Below are positions 27,445 through 36,778 of a DNA stretch of 64,000 nt, piece after piece. The DNA is taken from positions 62,001 through 126,000 of the forward strand of contig NZ_MBTG01000014.1 in assembly GCF_002027705.1 (NCBI RefSeq), in the 5' to 3' direction. Position numbers and translations under genes: made by a program. The DNA comes from Paenibacillus ferrarius (GTDB lineage Bacteria; Bacillota; Bacilli; Paenibacillales; NBRC-103111). Below the pieces are notes generated by a model that saw only the letters and a program-made list of their open reading frames with translations, ran no database searches and was not told the origin of the DNA. Every line of letters begins with the position of its first letter. Position 1 is the first letter of the stretch.

Positions 27445-28380
27445 ATGGGAAGGTATGCGATGAGAAGGCTGTTCCTAACCATTCCACTATTGTTAGTCAT
27501 TTCATTCATAACGTTTGTACTGCTTAATCTTTCACCGTTGGATCCCGCCGAAGCAGTGCTGCATGCAAGAGATATCCCCCAAGTTACGCATGAGCTAATC
27601 GCCCAAACGAAAGATGAATTGGGGCTTGACCAGCCTTTTTTCATCCGTTATATGCGCTGGCTTACAGCTTGTTTGCACTTGGATTTCGGCAAGTCCTATG
27701 TGACAGGAAAACCTGTTAGCTCGTTAATAGGCCCAGCTTTTCTGAATACGTTAAAACTCACTTTCGCTGCTTCTGTTGTTATCATAGTATGGTCACTCCT
27801 GCTGGGGGTCGTTTGTGCGATGAAAGAAGGTACATGGGTGGATAAATCAATTAGAGGTTTGGCTTTTTTTGTAACAGCAATGCCAGCTTACTGGCTGGGT
27901 TCGCTGCTTATCTGGTATTGGGCTGTGAAAATGGATTTGCTGCCGACAAGTGGTATGGAATCCTACCGGAGCTATATCTTGCCGGTTTCGGTGATCTCAA
28001 TCAGTTACGCCGGTATTTACTTCAGAAACGTCAGGAGCGCCATGCTGAATAACATTAATGAAGATTATGTGCTGTATGGCAGGGCCTGCGGCTTATCAGA
28101 GATGGTCATCACCAAGCACATCGTCAGAAATTCTTTGCAAGTCGCCGTTTCGATATTTTGCATGGCAATACCTACGATACTTGGAGGCACGGTCGTCATA
28201 GAAAATGTGTTTGCCTGGCCCGGATTAGGAAGCTTGAGCGTTAAGTCAATTATGGGAAGGGATTTCCCGGTAATTCAAGCTTATGTTCTGATTTTGGGAG
28301 TAGCATTCGTCGGATTTAATACCATTTCTGATCTCATTAATGCTGCCATGAACCCGAGATTAAGGAACAATATGTCATGA
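27445..28380 (+). CDS. cntB: Metal-opine ABC transporter permease 1 (CntB-like)
   Basis: 311 residues with six membrane segments, of the DppB/NikB type. The N-terminal RYAMRRLFLTIPLLLVISFI and the coupling-loop region YGRACGLSEMVITKHIVRNS are typical. It overlaps cntC by four bases. Confidence 0.92.
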   Translation: MGRYAMRRLFLTIPLLLVISFITFVLLNLSPLDPAEAVLHARDIPQVTHELIAQTKDELGLDQPFFIRYMRWLTACLHLDFGKSYVTGKPVSSLIGPAFLNTLKLTFAASVVIIVWSLLLGVVCAMKEGTWVDKSIRGLAFFVTAMPAYWLGSLLIWYWAVKMDLLPTSGMESYRSYILPVSVISISYAGIYFRNVRSAMLNNINEDYVLYGRACGLSEMVITKHIVRNSLQVAVSIFCMAIPTILGGTVVIENVFAWPGLGSLSVKSIMGRDFPVIQAYVLILGVAFVGFNTISDLINAAMNPRLRNNMS

Positions 28381-29240
28381 GGGTTGTACAGCGCTTAGCA
28401 AAAGATAAACTTGCCATTGTTTCTTCTGTCGTTATTATCGGTACGATAATTATCGGATTATGCGCGCCGCAATTTGCGCCCCATGACCCAGAAGAGGTCA
28501 ATATGAATCTTCGTTATGCCGGTCTGTCTTGGAACTTTCTGCTAGGAAACGATCACTTGGGAAGATGTATTTTATCCAGATTAATATACGGAATTCGGCC
28601 CAGTGTGCTGTGGGTTGCCGTCGCTTTGTTCGCAGCTTTGCAGATTGGAGCCATTCTGGGACTCATGGCAGGTTATTTTAAAGGGAAAACAGATGCCCTG
28701 ATCATGAGAATTTGTGATATCATGCTCTCTTTTCCCGGCTATGTCATGACATTGGCGATTGTTGGGATCCTGGGTACAGGGTTAGCAAATATCCTGATTG
28801 CATTTGTTATCATGAAATGGGCATGGTTCGCACGAGTGATTCGAGCTTCCGTCATGCAGTATGCGGAACTGAACTATGTGAAATTTGCCAAAGTCACGGG
28901 CATTAGCAATCTGAGAATTATTTATAGACATATTGTTCCGGCTGCCTGTTCCGATATTGCTGTGATTGCAAGTAGTGCGATGTGCTCGATGATTTTGCAA
29001 ATGTCCGGCTTCTCCTTTCTAGGATTAGGAATTCAGGCACCACATGCAGAATGGGGGATGATGCTGAGCGAGGCGAGAAGCGTGATGTTCTCAAAGCCAC
29101 AGCTAATGCTTGCTCCGGGGCTGGCCATTATGATCATCGTTTCGGCCTTTAATTTCTTGTCGGATGCCCTTCAGATTGCGCTGGACCCCAAATTAGGCGC
29201 CTCACCCAAAAAGCTGCAAACGAAAGAGGTGACGATTTAA
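28377..29240 (+). CDS. cntC: Metal-opine ABC transporter permease 2 (CntC-like)
   Basis: 287 residues, of the DppC/NikC type. HDPEEVNMNLRY and NDHLGRCILSRLIYGIRPS are near the N-terminus, and the EAA-like loop is KFAKVTGISNLRIIYRHIVP. It pairs with CntB to form the channel. Its start overlaps the cntB stop. Confidence 0.92.
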   Translation: MRVVQRLAKDKLAIVSSVVIIGTIIIGLCAPQFAPHDPEEVNMNLRYAGLSWNFLLGNDHLGRCILSRLIYGIRPSVLWVAVALFAALQIGAILGLMAGYFKGKTDALIMRICDIMLSFPGYVMTLAIVGILGTGLANILIAFVIMKWAWFARVIRASVMQYAELNYVKFAKVTGISNLRIIYRHIVPAACSDIAVIASSAMCSMILQMSGFSFLGLGIQAPHAEWGMMLSEARSVMFSKPQLMLAPGLAIMIIVSAFNFLSDALQIALDPKLGASPKKLQTKEVTI

Positions 29241-29243
29241 ACG

Positions 29244-30071
29244 ATGAATGTGCTGGAAGTTGAGCATCTGAATTTATGGGATGCGAACACCAATGAACTA
29301 ATTGTAGCCGATACCTCATTTCAGTTGAAGCAAGGAAGCTGTCTGTCTATTGTAGGAGAAAGCGGCAGCGGAAAGTCGATGACCTGTCGAGCGATTATGA
29401 GGCTGAACAAACCGTGGATTCATCAATCCGGTGCCATATACTTGAAGGGCGAGAATATCATGACGCTCTCAGCGAAGGAAATGAGAAAGAAAAGAGGCAA
29501 GCAGCTCTGCATGATTGTTCAAAATGGGATGCGAGCGTTTGATCCTACCTGTGTAATCGGTGTTCACATTAGAGAAACGCTTGCCCAGCACTTTAAATGG
29601 AATCGGAAAGAAAGTGAAGAACATATCATTCGTGCGATGGCAAGCGTCATGCTGCAGAACCCTGTAGATAATCTAAATAAATACCCGCACGAGCTGTCGG
29701 GAGGGATGCTTCAGCGCATGATGATTGCTTTATCTCTAGTTCTAGAGCCTGAGGTCGTCATCGCCGATGAACCAACAACAGCGCTTGATGCTATTTCGCA
29801 ATTCGAAGTGGTTGAACAACTGATACACATGCGAGAACGAACAGGCTGTTCCATGATTGTAATTTCTCATGATTTCGCAGTTGTCAAAAAAATGGCAGAT
29901 GAAGTGCTGGTCATGAAGGACGGAGCCATCATTGAAAGAGGTCGAACGCAGACTATTTTTACGGAAGCGCAGCATCCTTATACGCAATACTTAGTTTCTG
30001 CCCGATTGGCACTGAGTGCTCATTTCCAAAAGCTTGTGAAGGAGGAGAGGGTAGAGATTGCTAGTCGTTGA
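29244..30071 (+). CDS. cntD: Metal-opine ABC transporter ATPase 1 (CntD-like)
   Basis: 275 residues. Walker A GESGSGKS, Q-loop MIVQNGMRAFDP, signature LSGGMLQRMMIALSL, Walker B VVIADEPTTALD and H in ISHDFAVV are all present. It is shorter than Dpp/Opp ATPases because the C-terminal iron-sulfur/oligopeptide extension is reduced. It overlaps cntF by 14 bases. Confidence 0.92.
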   Translation: MNVLEVEHLNLWDANTNELIVADTSFQLKQGSCLSIVGESGSGKSMTCRAIMRLNKPWIHQSGAIYLKGENIMTLSAKEMRKKRGKQLCMIVQNGMRAFDPTCVIGVHIRETLAQHFKWNRKESEEHIIRAMASVMLQNPVDNLNKYPHELSGGMLQRMMIALSLVLEPEVVIADEPTTALDAISQFEVVEQLIHMRERTGCSMIVISHDFAVVKKMADEVLVMKDGAIIERGRTQTIFTEAQHPYTQYLVSARLALSAHFQKLVKEERVEIASR

Positions 30072-30804
30072 GCGCGTTTCCAAGGCTTATCGAAAAAATA
30101 GTTTTTTTTCAAAAGAAAAGCAGCAGATTGTGAAGAATGTCAGCTTTACATGCAAACACAGCGAATGCCTGGGGATTATTGGAGAAAGCGGAAGCGGAAA
30201 ATCAACATTAGGGCGGTTGATTGCAGGTATCGAGAAGCCGGATCACGGGATTATTCAGTTTGATGGAAGAGACGTTTCGGATAAAACGGTCAGAGCTGAT
30301 CAGATCAGCGTGGTTTTTCAAGACTATACGTCGTCTCTGAATCCATATTATACCGTTGAACAGGCGATGATGGAGCCGTTGAACCTGCAAAATGACTTGC
30401 TTTCCGAGAAACAAAGGAAACTCGACTCCTTATTGATACAAGTTGGCTTGAACACGACCTATCGGACCAAATATCCGCATGAGTTATCGGGCGGAGAGGT
30501 TCAGCGCGTATGTATCGCCAGAGCCATATCTACCCAGCCCCAATACATTGTACTGGATGAAGCCGTCAGTTCGCTTGATGTCTCTGTCCAGACACAAGTG
30601 CTTGATCTATTAAAAGAGTTAAAAGAAAATTACGGAACGAGCTATCTCTTTATCACTCATGATATTCAAGCAGCTGCTTATCTTTGTGACAGAATCATAA
30701 TTTTTAAAGAGGGGCAGATTGAAGAAATCGTGAGGACAGAACATTTAAAATATGTTCAATCCGACTATGCAAAAAGTTTATTGAAGAAGCACATTACGTT
30801 TTAA
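30058..30804 (+). CDS. cntF: Metal-opine ABC transporter ATPase 2 (CntF-like)
   Basis: 248 residues with a TTG start inside the end of cntD, preceded by AAGGAGGAG. Walker A GESGSGKST, signature LSGGEVQRVCIARAI, Walker B YIVLDEAVSSLDVSVQ and H in ITHDIQAA. In Walker B the usual DEPVSALD is DEAVSSLD. It is the second nucleotide-binding subunit of the importer. Confidence 0.92.
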   Translation: MLVVERVSKAYRKNSFFSKEKQQIVKNVSFTCKHSECLGIIGESGSGKSTLGRLIAGIEKPDHGIIQFDGRDVSDKTVRADQISVVFQDYTSSLNPYYTVEQAMMEPLNLQNDLLSEKQRKLDSLLIQVGLNTTYRTKYPHELSGGEVQRVCIARAISTQPQYIVLDEAVSSLDVSVQTQVLDLLKELKENYGTSYLFITHDIQAAAYLCDRIIIFKEGQIEEIVRTEHLKYVQSDYAKSLLKKHITF

Positions 30805-30818
30805 AGGAGGAGGAGGCT

Positions 30819-32009
30819 TTGACTGGAGCATTGTCCTGGCCATTTGTGCGTTTATATACGCTTGCTCTTCTCTTTTTCAGCGCCAATGCTATATTAAATG
30901 TCATCATTCCGCTGCGTGGAGAAGCGCTGGGAGCGAGCAATACAGCCATTGGATGGATCATGGGGGCGTATATGTGTACTGCCATGCTATTTCGTCCGTG
31001 GGCAGGAGAGATCATCAAACGACGAGGGCCGTTGAAAATATTGCGTATTATTCTTATTATTAACGGTTGTGCACTGCTGCTGTATACGTATAGTGGCTTG
31101 GAAGGCTACTTGATTGCACGAATACTCCAAGGTTGTTCAACAGCATTTTTTTCTATGGCTTTGCAAATCGGTATTATCGACGCCCTTCCGGAAAAGGATC
31201 GCTCGCAGGGGATTTCGCTTTATTCTTTATTTACCTATATGCCCAGTATTCTTGGACCCCTTCTGGCAATCGGTATCTGGCAAACGGGGGGAATGAACTA
31301 TTTCACATTGCTGCTAATCGCCATTGCAATTTGTACCGCCGTATTCGGCTATAGTATCCCCATGGCAACAGAAAAGAAGGCGACTACTGAAACGCATGAG
31401 GTGTTAGGATTTGGAGTTATAAAGTCATTGGGACAGTTAATCAAAAATCCGTATTTGTTTAAATGCGGTTTATTGATGCTCGTTGCTTCAAGTGTTTTCG
31501 GTGCTATCACAAATTTCCTGCCGCTGTACGCGGCGCAGTTGGAAAACGGCAGCGCCGGCGTCTATCTCATGCTTCAGGCGGGGGTCGTGGTCTTGGCCCG
31601 CTTTGCTTTAAGAAAAAAAATTCCGTCTGACGGGCGATGGCATTCGTTATTTATTATGGGCATTATGTGCACTCTGGCGGTAGCAGCTCAGTGCGTCAGT
31701 TATTCACTGGTAGGAGGGCCCTTTTTTTTCTACACCGGCGCAGTACTCATGGGAGCTGCTCAAGCGCTTCTATATCCGGCGTTAACCACCTATCTGAGTT
31801 TTGTGCTGCCTCAGATGAGCCGCAACATGCTGATTGGTTTATTCATTGCGACCGCTGATTTGGGTATGTCGCTTGGCGGTGTTGTGATGGGCCCGATCGC
31901 TGACGCTACTTCCTATTCGTTTATGTATATGATTTGTGCGATTATGGGCGCAGCGATGATTATTTTTGCTTACGATCGCCGAAAAATATTTGTTGGTGAA
32001 AGGGCATAG
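30819..32009 (+). CDS. cntE: MFS exporter of the opine metallophore (CntE-like)
   Basis: 396 residues with about 12 membrane helices. The loop 2-3 motif appears as AGEIIKRRGPLKILR. It is the last gene of the locus, where CntE exports the metal-free metallophore in staphylococci. TTG start after AAAGGAGGAGGAGG, then a strong terminator. Confidence 0.88.
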   Translation: MTGALSWPFVRLYTLALLFFSANAILNVIIPLRGEALGASNTAIGWIMGAYMCTAMLFRPWAGEIIKRRGPLKILRIILIINGCALLLYTYSGLEGYLIARILQGCSTAFFSMALQIGIIDALPEKDRSQGISLYSLFTYMPSILGPLLAIGIWQTGGMNYFTLLLIAIAICTAVFGYSIPMATEKKATTETHEVLGFGVIKSLGQLIKNPYLFKCGLLMLVASSVFGAITNFLPLYAAQLENGSAGVYLMLQAGVVVLARFALRKKIPSDGRWHSLFIMGIMCTLAVAAQCVSYSLVGGPFFFYTGAVLMGAAQALLYPALTTYLSFVLPQMSRNMLIGLFIATADLGMSLGGVVMGPIADATSYSFMYMICAIMGAAMIIFAYDRRKIFVGERA

Positions 32010-32049
32010 GGCCTGACCTCACGTAATGACAATATACTAGTTAAATTTT

Positions 32050-32078
32050 AAATCCGCTGAAATTGCGGATTTTTTATT
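32050..32078 (+). terminator. Terminator of the cnt operon
   Basis: The stem AAATCCGC / GCGGATTT with a 7-base loop is followed by TTTTATTTT. Confidence 0.88.
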
Positions 32079-32145
32079 TTCGTTCAAATATGAATTGCTA
32101 ATAGAACTGGAATTGCTTCCTAAGAACAGGAATATCTCTGGCATG

Positions 32146-32175
32146 TTGAGTGGACTTCGTAGGTTATGATAAAAT
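32146..32175 (+). promoter_or_regulatory. Promoter of the carbonic anhydrase gene
   Basis: TTGAGT (32146-32151), an 18-base spacer and TAAAAT (32170-32175) with an extended TG one base upstream. Confidence 0.55.
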
Positions 32176-32209
32176 AATAAGATAATAAGAGAAAATAGAG
32201 GTGAAAAGC

Positions 32210-32782
32210 TTGGACCGACTTTATGATATGTTACAATTTAACTCAGAGTTTGTAGAGAAGAAGGAATTCGAAAAATATAAATCATCTAGATTCAAAGATA
32301 GAAAGATGGTTGTTGTAACTTGTATGGACTCAAGACTTACCGAGCTTCTTCCACGAGCATTAAATATCAAGGATGGAAATTCCAAAATTATTAAAGATGC
32401 TGGAGCGATTGTTCTGCATCCATTTGGCAGCGTGATGCGCAGCGTTATTGTCGCTGTATATGAATTAAATGCCGATGAAGTATTTGTGGTCGGACATCAT
32501 GATTGTGGGATGAGCTGTATTGACCCTGAGGAAACCATTAATAAAATGAAGGAGAACGGCATATCATCTGACACTATCGATACCCTCGAGAGTTCCGGAA
32601 TTAATTTGCAACAGTGGCTGCACGGTTTCGATAGTGTTGAAGAATCCGTCAAAGGAAGCGTGGAAACGGTCAAGAACCATCCCCTCCTGCCCCAAAACAT
32701 TCCAGTTCATGGCCTTGTAATCGATCCGGAAACAGGAAAGTTGGATTTAATTGTTGACGGTTATAAACATAGGGAATCGTAG
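32210..32782 (+). CDS. Beta-class carbonic anhydrase (YtiB-like)
   Basis: 190 residues from TTG 32210, which has GAGGTG seven bases upstream; GTG 32201 is in frame but is itself part of that ribosome site. The zinc ligands are Cys38 in TCMDSR, His96 and Cys99 in GHHDCGMS, with Asp40 and Arg42 completing the active-site dyad. It interconverts CO2 and bicarbonate in the cytoplasm. It stands alone between a promoter and a terminator. Confidence 0.9.
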   Translation: MDRLYDMLQFNSEFVEKKEFEKYKSSRFKDRKMVVVTCMDSRLTELLPRALNIKDGNSKIIKDAGAIVLHPFGSVMRSVIVAVYELNADEVFVVGHHDCGMSCIDPEETINKMKENGISSDTIDTLESSGINLQQWLHGFDSVEESVKGSVETVKNHPLLPQNIPVHGLVIDPETGKLDLIVDGYKHRES

Positions 32783-32831
32783 GGATATTCGAATTGAATG
32801 AAGCCTTTAAACTATAGCTTAATGAAGACTC

Positions 32832-32866
32832 GACGGCAGCCGGCCAGATGATCGGCTGCCGTTTCT
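32832..32866 (+). terminator. Terminator after the carbonic anhydrase gene
   Basis: The stem ACGGCAGCCG / CGGCTGCCGT with a 10-base loop is followed by TTCTATTGT, so the U-tract is modest. Confidence 0.7.
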
Positions 32867-32982
32867 ATTGTAAACTAATGTAATCTAAATGAAGGTAAAA
32901 GGGAATTGGAATGATGTGTGGAATAAACTAAATTTGGAAGTGTAATTTGCCCGAATAATTATAGAAAATGAGGAAGAAAGCC

Positions 32983-34497
32983 ATGATGATTAAAAACTTC
33001 GGAAAGCCTATAGCGCTTAGTATAAGTTGCCTTTTCCTATCTATTCATCCTGCTTTTGCAGTGGGCTCAACAGCAATTGCGGATCATCATGAGATGAAGC
33101 TAAGACTAAATGAGCAAGTTGTGTCAGTAAATGGTCAAAACCAGACGCTTGCGGCCCCGCCGACTTTAATGAATAACGTGACAATGGTGCCGCTTCGCTT
33201 TGTTGCTGAGTCTCTGGGGACTACAGTGAAATGGGATGAACTTACGCGGACCATTACATTGTCTACGGCCAAAACAAAAACTGCGATCACTCTGACCATC
33301 GACAGTAAGGATGCTAGGATAAACGGAGTCTCAACTTCATTGGAGCAGCCTGCGACCATTATCAATAACACGACAATGGTGCCCCTTCGATTTATTTCTG
33401 AAAATATGGATCAGAAGGTTTCGTTTGACAGTGCCACGCTGGCGATTACGATCACTAGTAAAGCCATTCAACCTGTTGCAGTTCAGACAAAGCGAGACAA
33501 ACCTACTGTAGATAATTTATCGATAGCACTGCCCAGTGCAGAATCAAACTATGTTAAAATTAGAGATATCATTTCAGACTCAAATAACAATGTGTACATG
33601 ATTGATGTCAATGAGAAAGATTACAATTACCGATATGGAATCTTGTCATATAATCAAAAGGAGGGGGATGGGAGAAACATCCAGAAAATTACATTCATTG
33701 ATGGTAAATTTAACATACAATATAAAGATTCAAGGGGCAATATGCAACGTGTTCCGTCTAACAACATCACTCCCAAAAAGCTGTTTTACAATAGTTTAAA
33801 TAGCAAGCTATATTTGATTGCACAGGCATCGGAAACCTATGTCGAAGAAGCAACAGTCATTTATGAGGTACTGCCAGAAGTGAAGATGGTGACGTACAAT
33901 TTAGATAGTTCCATGAATGAAGAAAATAATTTCATCTCGTTTTTGGATCAAGAGCATTTTTACTACAGCAATACATTTTTGGGAAAGTTATACGACTTTC
34001 AGTCGCCAAGTGAAACTAAAGAAATTGGACGCCTTCCCGATAAGCAAGGGAATTATGTTTCTGTAAACATGGATGAGAACATTTATGTATTGGATAAAGA
34101 AAACAAAAAAATTAGCAAGATTAACTTGGATGGCACGGTTAGTGAGGTGGCTAAGGTTCATTTGGGCCAAATTACGGGAGCCGCAACGCGGAATGGATAT
34201 TTCTACATATCCGACGCAAAAAAAATATATCGAGTTGATGTTTCTGGAAATTTAGAGGAGTATGTAAATATTGATAATTTAACGTATAACAAAGGTTTAT
34301 TTGATCCTAAAACACAAACGTATGAGCCGCCTGCGGTTAATTATAAAATTGAAAATGGAGAATCCATAGCCTATCAGGTAGAGGGTCCAAGTGCATTAAA
34401 TATAGGGGGGAATCCCTTATTTACGATCGATAATGCAGGAAAAATTATTATTTATGACAGCTTAAACCGAATTCTTCGACGGATAAATGTTTTCTAG
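32983..34497 (+). CDS. Secreted copper-amine-oxidase-stalk (Cu_amine_oxidN1) protein with a C-terminal propeller-like region
   Basis: 504 residues from ATG 32983, six bases after GAGGAAG; an ATG at 32968 overlaps the ribosome site. A signal peptide ends near HPAFA. A stalk domain (about 40-165) carries two copies of the pattern NNVTMVPLRFVAESLG / NNTTMVPLRFISENMD, the mark of this domain in Paenibacillus. The remaining ~330 residues are strand-rich with short repeated blocks ending in Y/F-L/Y-aromatic segments, probably a beta-propeller. No catalytic motif is seen. It may bind at the cell wall. Confidence 0.78.
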   Translation: MMIKNFGKPIALSISCLFLSIHPAFAVGSTAIADHHEMKLRLNEQVVSVNGQNQTLAAPPTLMNNVTMVPLRFVAESLGTTVKWDELTRTITLSTAKTKTAITLTIDSKDARINGVSTSLEQPATIINNTTMVPLRFISENMDQKVSFDSATLAITITSKAIQPVAVQTKRDKPTVDNLSIALPSAESNYVKIRDIISDSNNNVYMIDVNEKDYNYRYGILSYNQKEGDGRNIQKITFIDGKFNIQYKDSRGNMQRVPSNNITPKKLFYNSLNSKLYLIAQASETYVEEATVIYEVLPEVKMVTYNLDSSMNEENNFISFLDQEHFYYSNTFLGKLYDFQSPSETKEIGRLPDKQGNYVSVNMDENIYVLDKENKKISKINLDGTVSEVAKVHLGQITGAATRNGYFYISDAKKIYRVDVSGNLEEYVNIDNLTYNKGLFDPKTQTYEPPAVNYKIENGESIAYQVEGPSALNIGGNPLFTIDNAGKIIIYDSLNRILRRINVF

Positions 34498-34750
34498 TTT
34501 TTATATATGAAAAGAACAGAAGAAAGTACCCATGAGGGTGCTAATGCAAAACGTTATCTTCATACTGACAGACAAATAAGGCAGGCGCAGCGGCGACCTG
34601 CTTTATTCATTTGATGTATACTTGCTGCAATTAGACCCCTCGGTATGTTTTAAATTCTTTACGCAAACTTGTCTATTCGCAGGATTTCATCTTTTGAGGG
34701 CAGCAGAGTTCAATTTGCTTGGTTAATTTTAGCTATAACAATAGATTCTC
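34498..34750. other. Spacer holding one terminator
   Basis: Apart from the hairpin at 34578-34606, nothing gene-like is seen. Confidence 0.4.
34578..34606 (+). terminator. Weak terminator after the stalk-domain gene
   Basis: AAGGCAGG / CCTGCTTT with an 11-base loop, followed by ATTCATTTG. Confidence 0.5.
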
Positions 34751-34799
34751 TTGTTATTGCTCGACTACGTATATAAGATAAATCGAGGATGTTTATCTT
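34751..34799 (+). promoter_or_regulatory. Promoter with overlapping perfect dyad before the P-loop kinase gene
   Basis: TTGTTA (34751-34756), a 17-base spacer and TAAGAT (34774-34779). The inverted repeat AAGATAAA / TTTATCTT (34775-34782, 34792-34799) overlaps the -10 and the transcription start, so it is a candidate operator. Confidence 0.5.
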
Positions 34800-34819
34800 A
34801 ATCTAAGGTGGTGTTGTAA

Positions 34820-35341
34820 ATGGTTAATGAAATTATTTCAATATCAGAGCAAAAGATACCCCTATTTATCGTAACAGGTTCTAGTGGATCGGGGAAAACC
34901 TACGTTATTAATGAACTGCGAAGCGTATTGCCAGAATTTAATATATTTGATATCGATAACCTTCGTGAGATAGGCATTTCAGATGAGCAGCAAATAAGAA
35001 ACGTTTGGCTTCGAGTTGCGAGAAATATAGCTGAAAGTGGACGTATGACAATTATATGCGGAACAGCAATGACTTGGGATATTGAAAAATGCATTGACTT
35101 TCCTTATTTTAAGCATATCTATTACCTAAATTTACATTGTGATGATGAAACTCGCGAGAGGCGATTACGTGCAAGAAATTGGCCAGAAGAAATGATACAG
35201 GACTACAAGAAATTTGCAAATTGGTTGCTTGAAAATGCGGATAAGGCATATACACCGCCAATGCCGATTGTCGATACTACGGTTGCCGACGTAGCTGATG
35301 TAGCAGCTCAAATAAAGACCTGGGTTCTTCAGTACGCTTAA
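34820..35341 (+). CDS. P-loop kinase-like protein
   Basis: 173 residues. The Walker A motif is VTGSSGSGKTYVI (about residues 19-31), then FDIDNLRE and TRERRLRARNWPEE, the latter resembling the LID/base-recognition part of small nucleoside or shikimate-type kinases. The phosphoryl acceptor is unknown. AAGGTGGTG lies before the ATG. Confidence 0.75.
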   Translation: MVNEIISISEQKIPLFIVTGSSGSGKTYVINELRSVLPEFNIFDIDNLREIGISDEQQIRNVWLRVARNIAESGRMTIICGTAMTWDIEKCIDFPYFKHIYYLNLHCDDETRERRLRARNWPEEMIQDYKKFANWLLENADKAYTPPMPIVDTTVADVADVAAQIKTWVLQYA

Positions 35342-35387
35342 ATTAACGGAAAACGATAACGTTCAGAAAGAGAGGAATGAAACCTTA

Positions 35388-36188
35388 GTGACTCAGGAAG
35401 AAGTGTTAAAAGGCGGTAATATTAATCACATCGTCCGCATGGCGAACACTGTTCGCCGCCCTATAGGTTATTGGAGCCCGAATGTTCATGAACTACTTAA
35501 ACATTTGGAAAAACAAGGCTTTGAGGGAGCACCAAGATTTCTAGGAATGGATGACTCTGGACGTGAAATATTGACGTTTATTTCAGGGGAAGTTCCAGGG
35601 AACAATTATCCAAAACTTGAACCGTACATGTGGTCGGACGAAACGCTTAAGGGTTTGGCGCGCCTTTTGCGCCGTTTCCATGATGCGACTAAAGCGTTCA
35701 CTCCTAATGCGGGGGACAGATGGCAGCTTAGCTATGCCGGTGATGCCGAACACGAAGTGATCTGTCATAATGACGCAGCCTTGTATAATGTTGTCTTTCA
35801 AGAGGGGGCTCCTGTGGCGCTGATTGATTTTGACATGGCAGGCCCAGGTCCGCGTATGTGGGACATTTCGTACTTCCTTTACACATCGGTTCCGCTTGCG
35901 AGTTTCGCACCTGACCATTCTTCTGGAAAAACTGTAGCCTACCAGTATGAAATTCACGCTTCAGAGCGCCGTCGGCGAATTCATTTGGTGTTTGAATCTT
36001 ATGGAATTCCAGTCCCTAATAATCTGGGACAGTGGATTACTCGACGTTTGAAAGTACTGTGTGATACGTTGGGAAATGGTGCCGCCGAAGGGAATCCAGC
36101 CTATCAAAAAATGGTTGATGAAGGTCACTTGGCGCACTATGAGAGTGAGATTCGTTTTGTAACAGATCATTTCGAAGATTGGAAATAG
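35388..36188 (+). CDS. APH/choline-kinase-family phosphotransferase
   Basis: 266 residues. The catalytic loop is ICHNDAALYNVVF (the family's HxDxxxxN, here with HND), and the metal-binding DFD is in VALIDFDMAGPGPRMWDISY. This is the aminoglycoside phosphotransferase fold (PF01636). It may phosphorylate an antibiotic, choline or a sugar; the sequence does not tell. A GTG start is used with AGAGAGG 12 bases upstream, a rather long spacing. Confidence 0.82.
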   Translation: MTQEEVLKGGNINHIVRMANTVRRPIGYWSPNVHELLKHLEKQGFEGAPRFLGMDDSGREILTFISGEVPGNNYPKLEPYMWSDETLKGLARLLRRFHDATKAFTPNAGDRWQLSYAGDAEHEVICHNDAALYNVVFQEGAPVALIDFDMAGPGPRMWDISYFLYTSVPLASFAPDHSSGKTVAYQYEIHASERRRRIHLVFESYGIPVPNNLGQWITRRLKVLCDTLGNGAAEGNPAYQKMVDEGHLAHYESEIRFVTDHFEDWK

Positions 36189-36263
36189 AATCGAATATTC
36201 CGCTTACTGGGAAGGATTGCGCAATAGCCAAGTAGCTTAGAAAAGACAAAGGAGAACAATACA

Positions 36264-36659
36264 TTGAAGCATGAAATAGTAATTAATTTGCCAATAGCAG
36301 CGGATGAAGTTCCTAATTTAAGGGAACTGGTTGGCTGGGACGGCAGATATTCAGATTATCCAACATTATTTGAACGATGTAACTTTTGGGCTGGTCTCAG
36401 AGATGAGGAAAATAAGCTTATAGCCTTCGGCTATGTTTCTGGGATGGGGTTGCAGCATGGATACATGGAAGACATAATTGTGCATCCGGAATTTCAGCAA
36501 AAAGGAATTGGCGAATCCTTAGTTAGGAAATTACTGCAAGAGGCAGAACGTGTTGGGTTAGAGATTGTGACATTGACATATGATTCAAAACATACTTCCT
36601 TTTATAAAAAGAGTGGATTTACCCCCTGTTCTGGGGGATTATGGAGGAGGAAAGATTAA
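36264..36659 (+). CDS. GNAT-family N-acetyltransferase
   Basis: 131 residues, TTG start after AAAGGAGAAC. The acetyl-CoA motif is MEDIIVHPEFQQKGIGESLV (about 74-93), and the C-terminus has SFYKKSGFTPCSGG. Substrate unknown. It lies close to the APH-like gene, and both could act on small amines. Confidence 0.85.
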   Translation: MKHEIVINLPIAADEVPNLRELVGWDGRYSDYPTLFERCNFWAGLRDEENKLIAFGYVSGMGLQHGYMEDIIVHPEFQQKGIGESLVRKLLQEAERVGLEIVTLTYDSKHTSFYKKSGFTPCSGGLWRRKD

Positions 36660-36746
36660 ACTAGCGGCGAAGGATAGCTCAATCAACAATAGTACTAGGC
36701 TTGGTTTTAGGCATAGCTATATTTAGAAAAGGATTGAGTCAAGACG

Positions 36747-36778
36747 AAGGAGCGGGGAGCTGAAGCCCGCTCTTTGTT
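36747..36778 (+). terminator. Terminator after the GNAT gene
   Basis: GAGCGGG / CCCGCTC with a 9-base loop is followed by TTTGTTTA. Confidence 0.65.
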
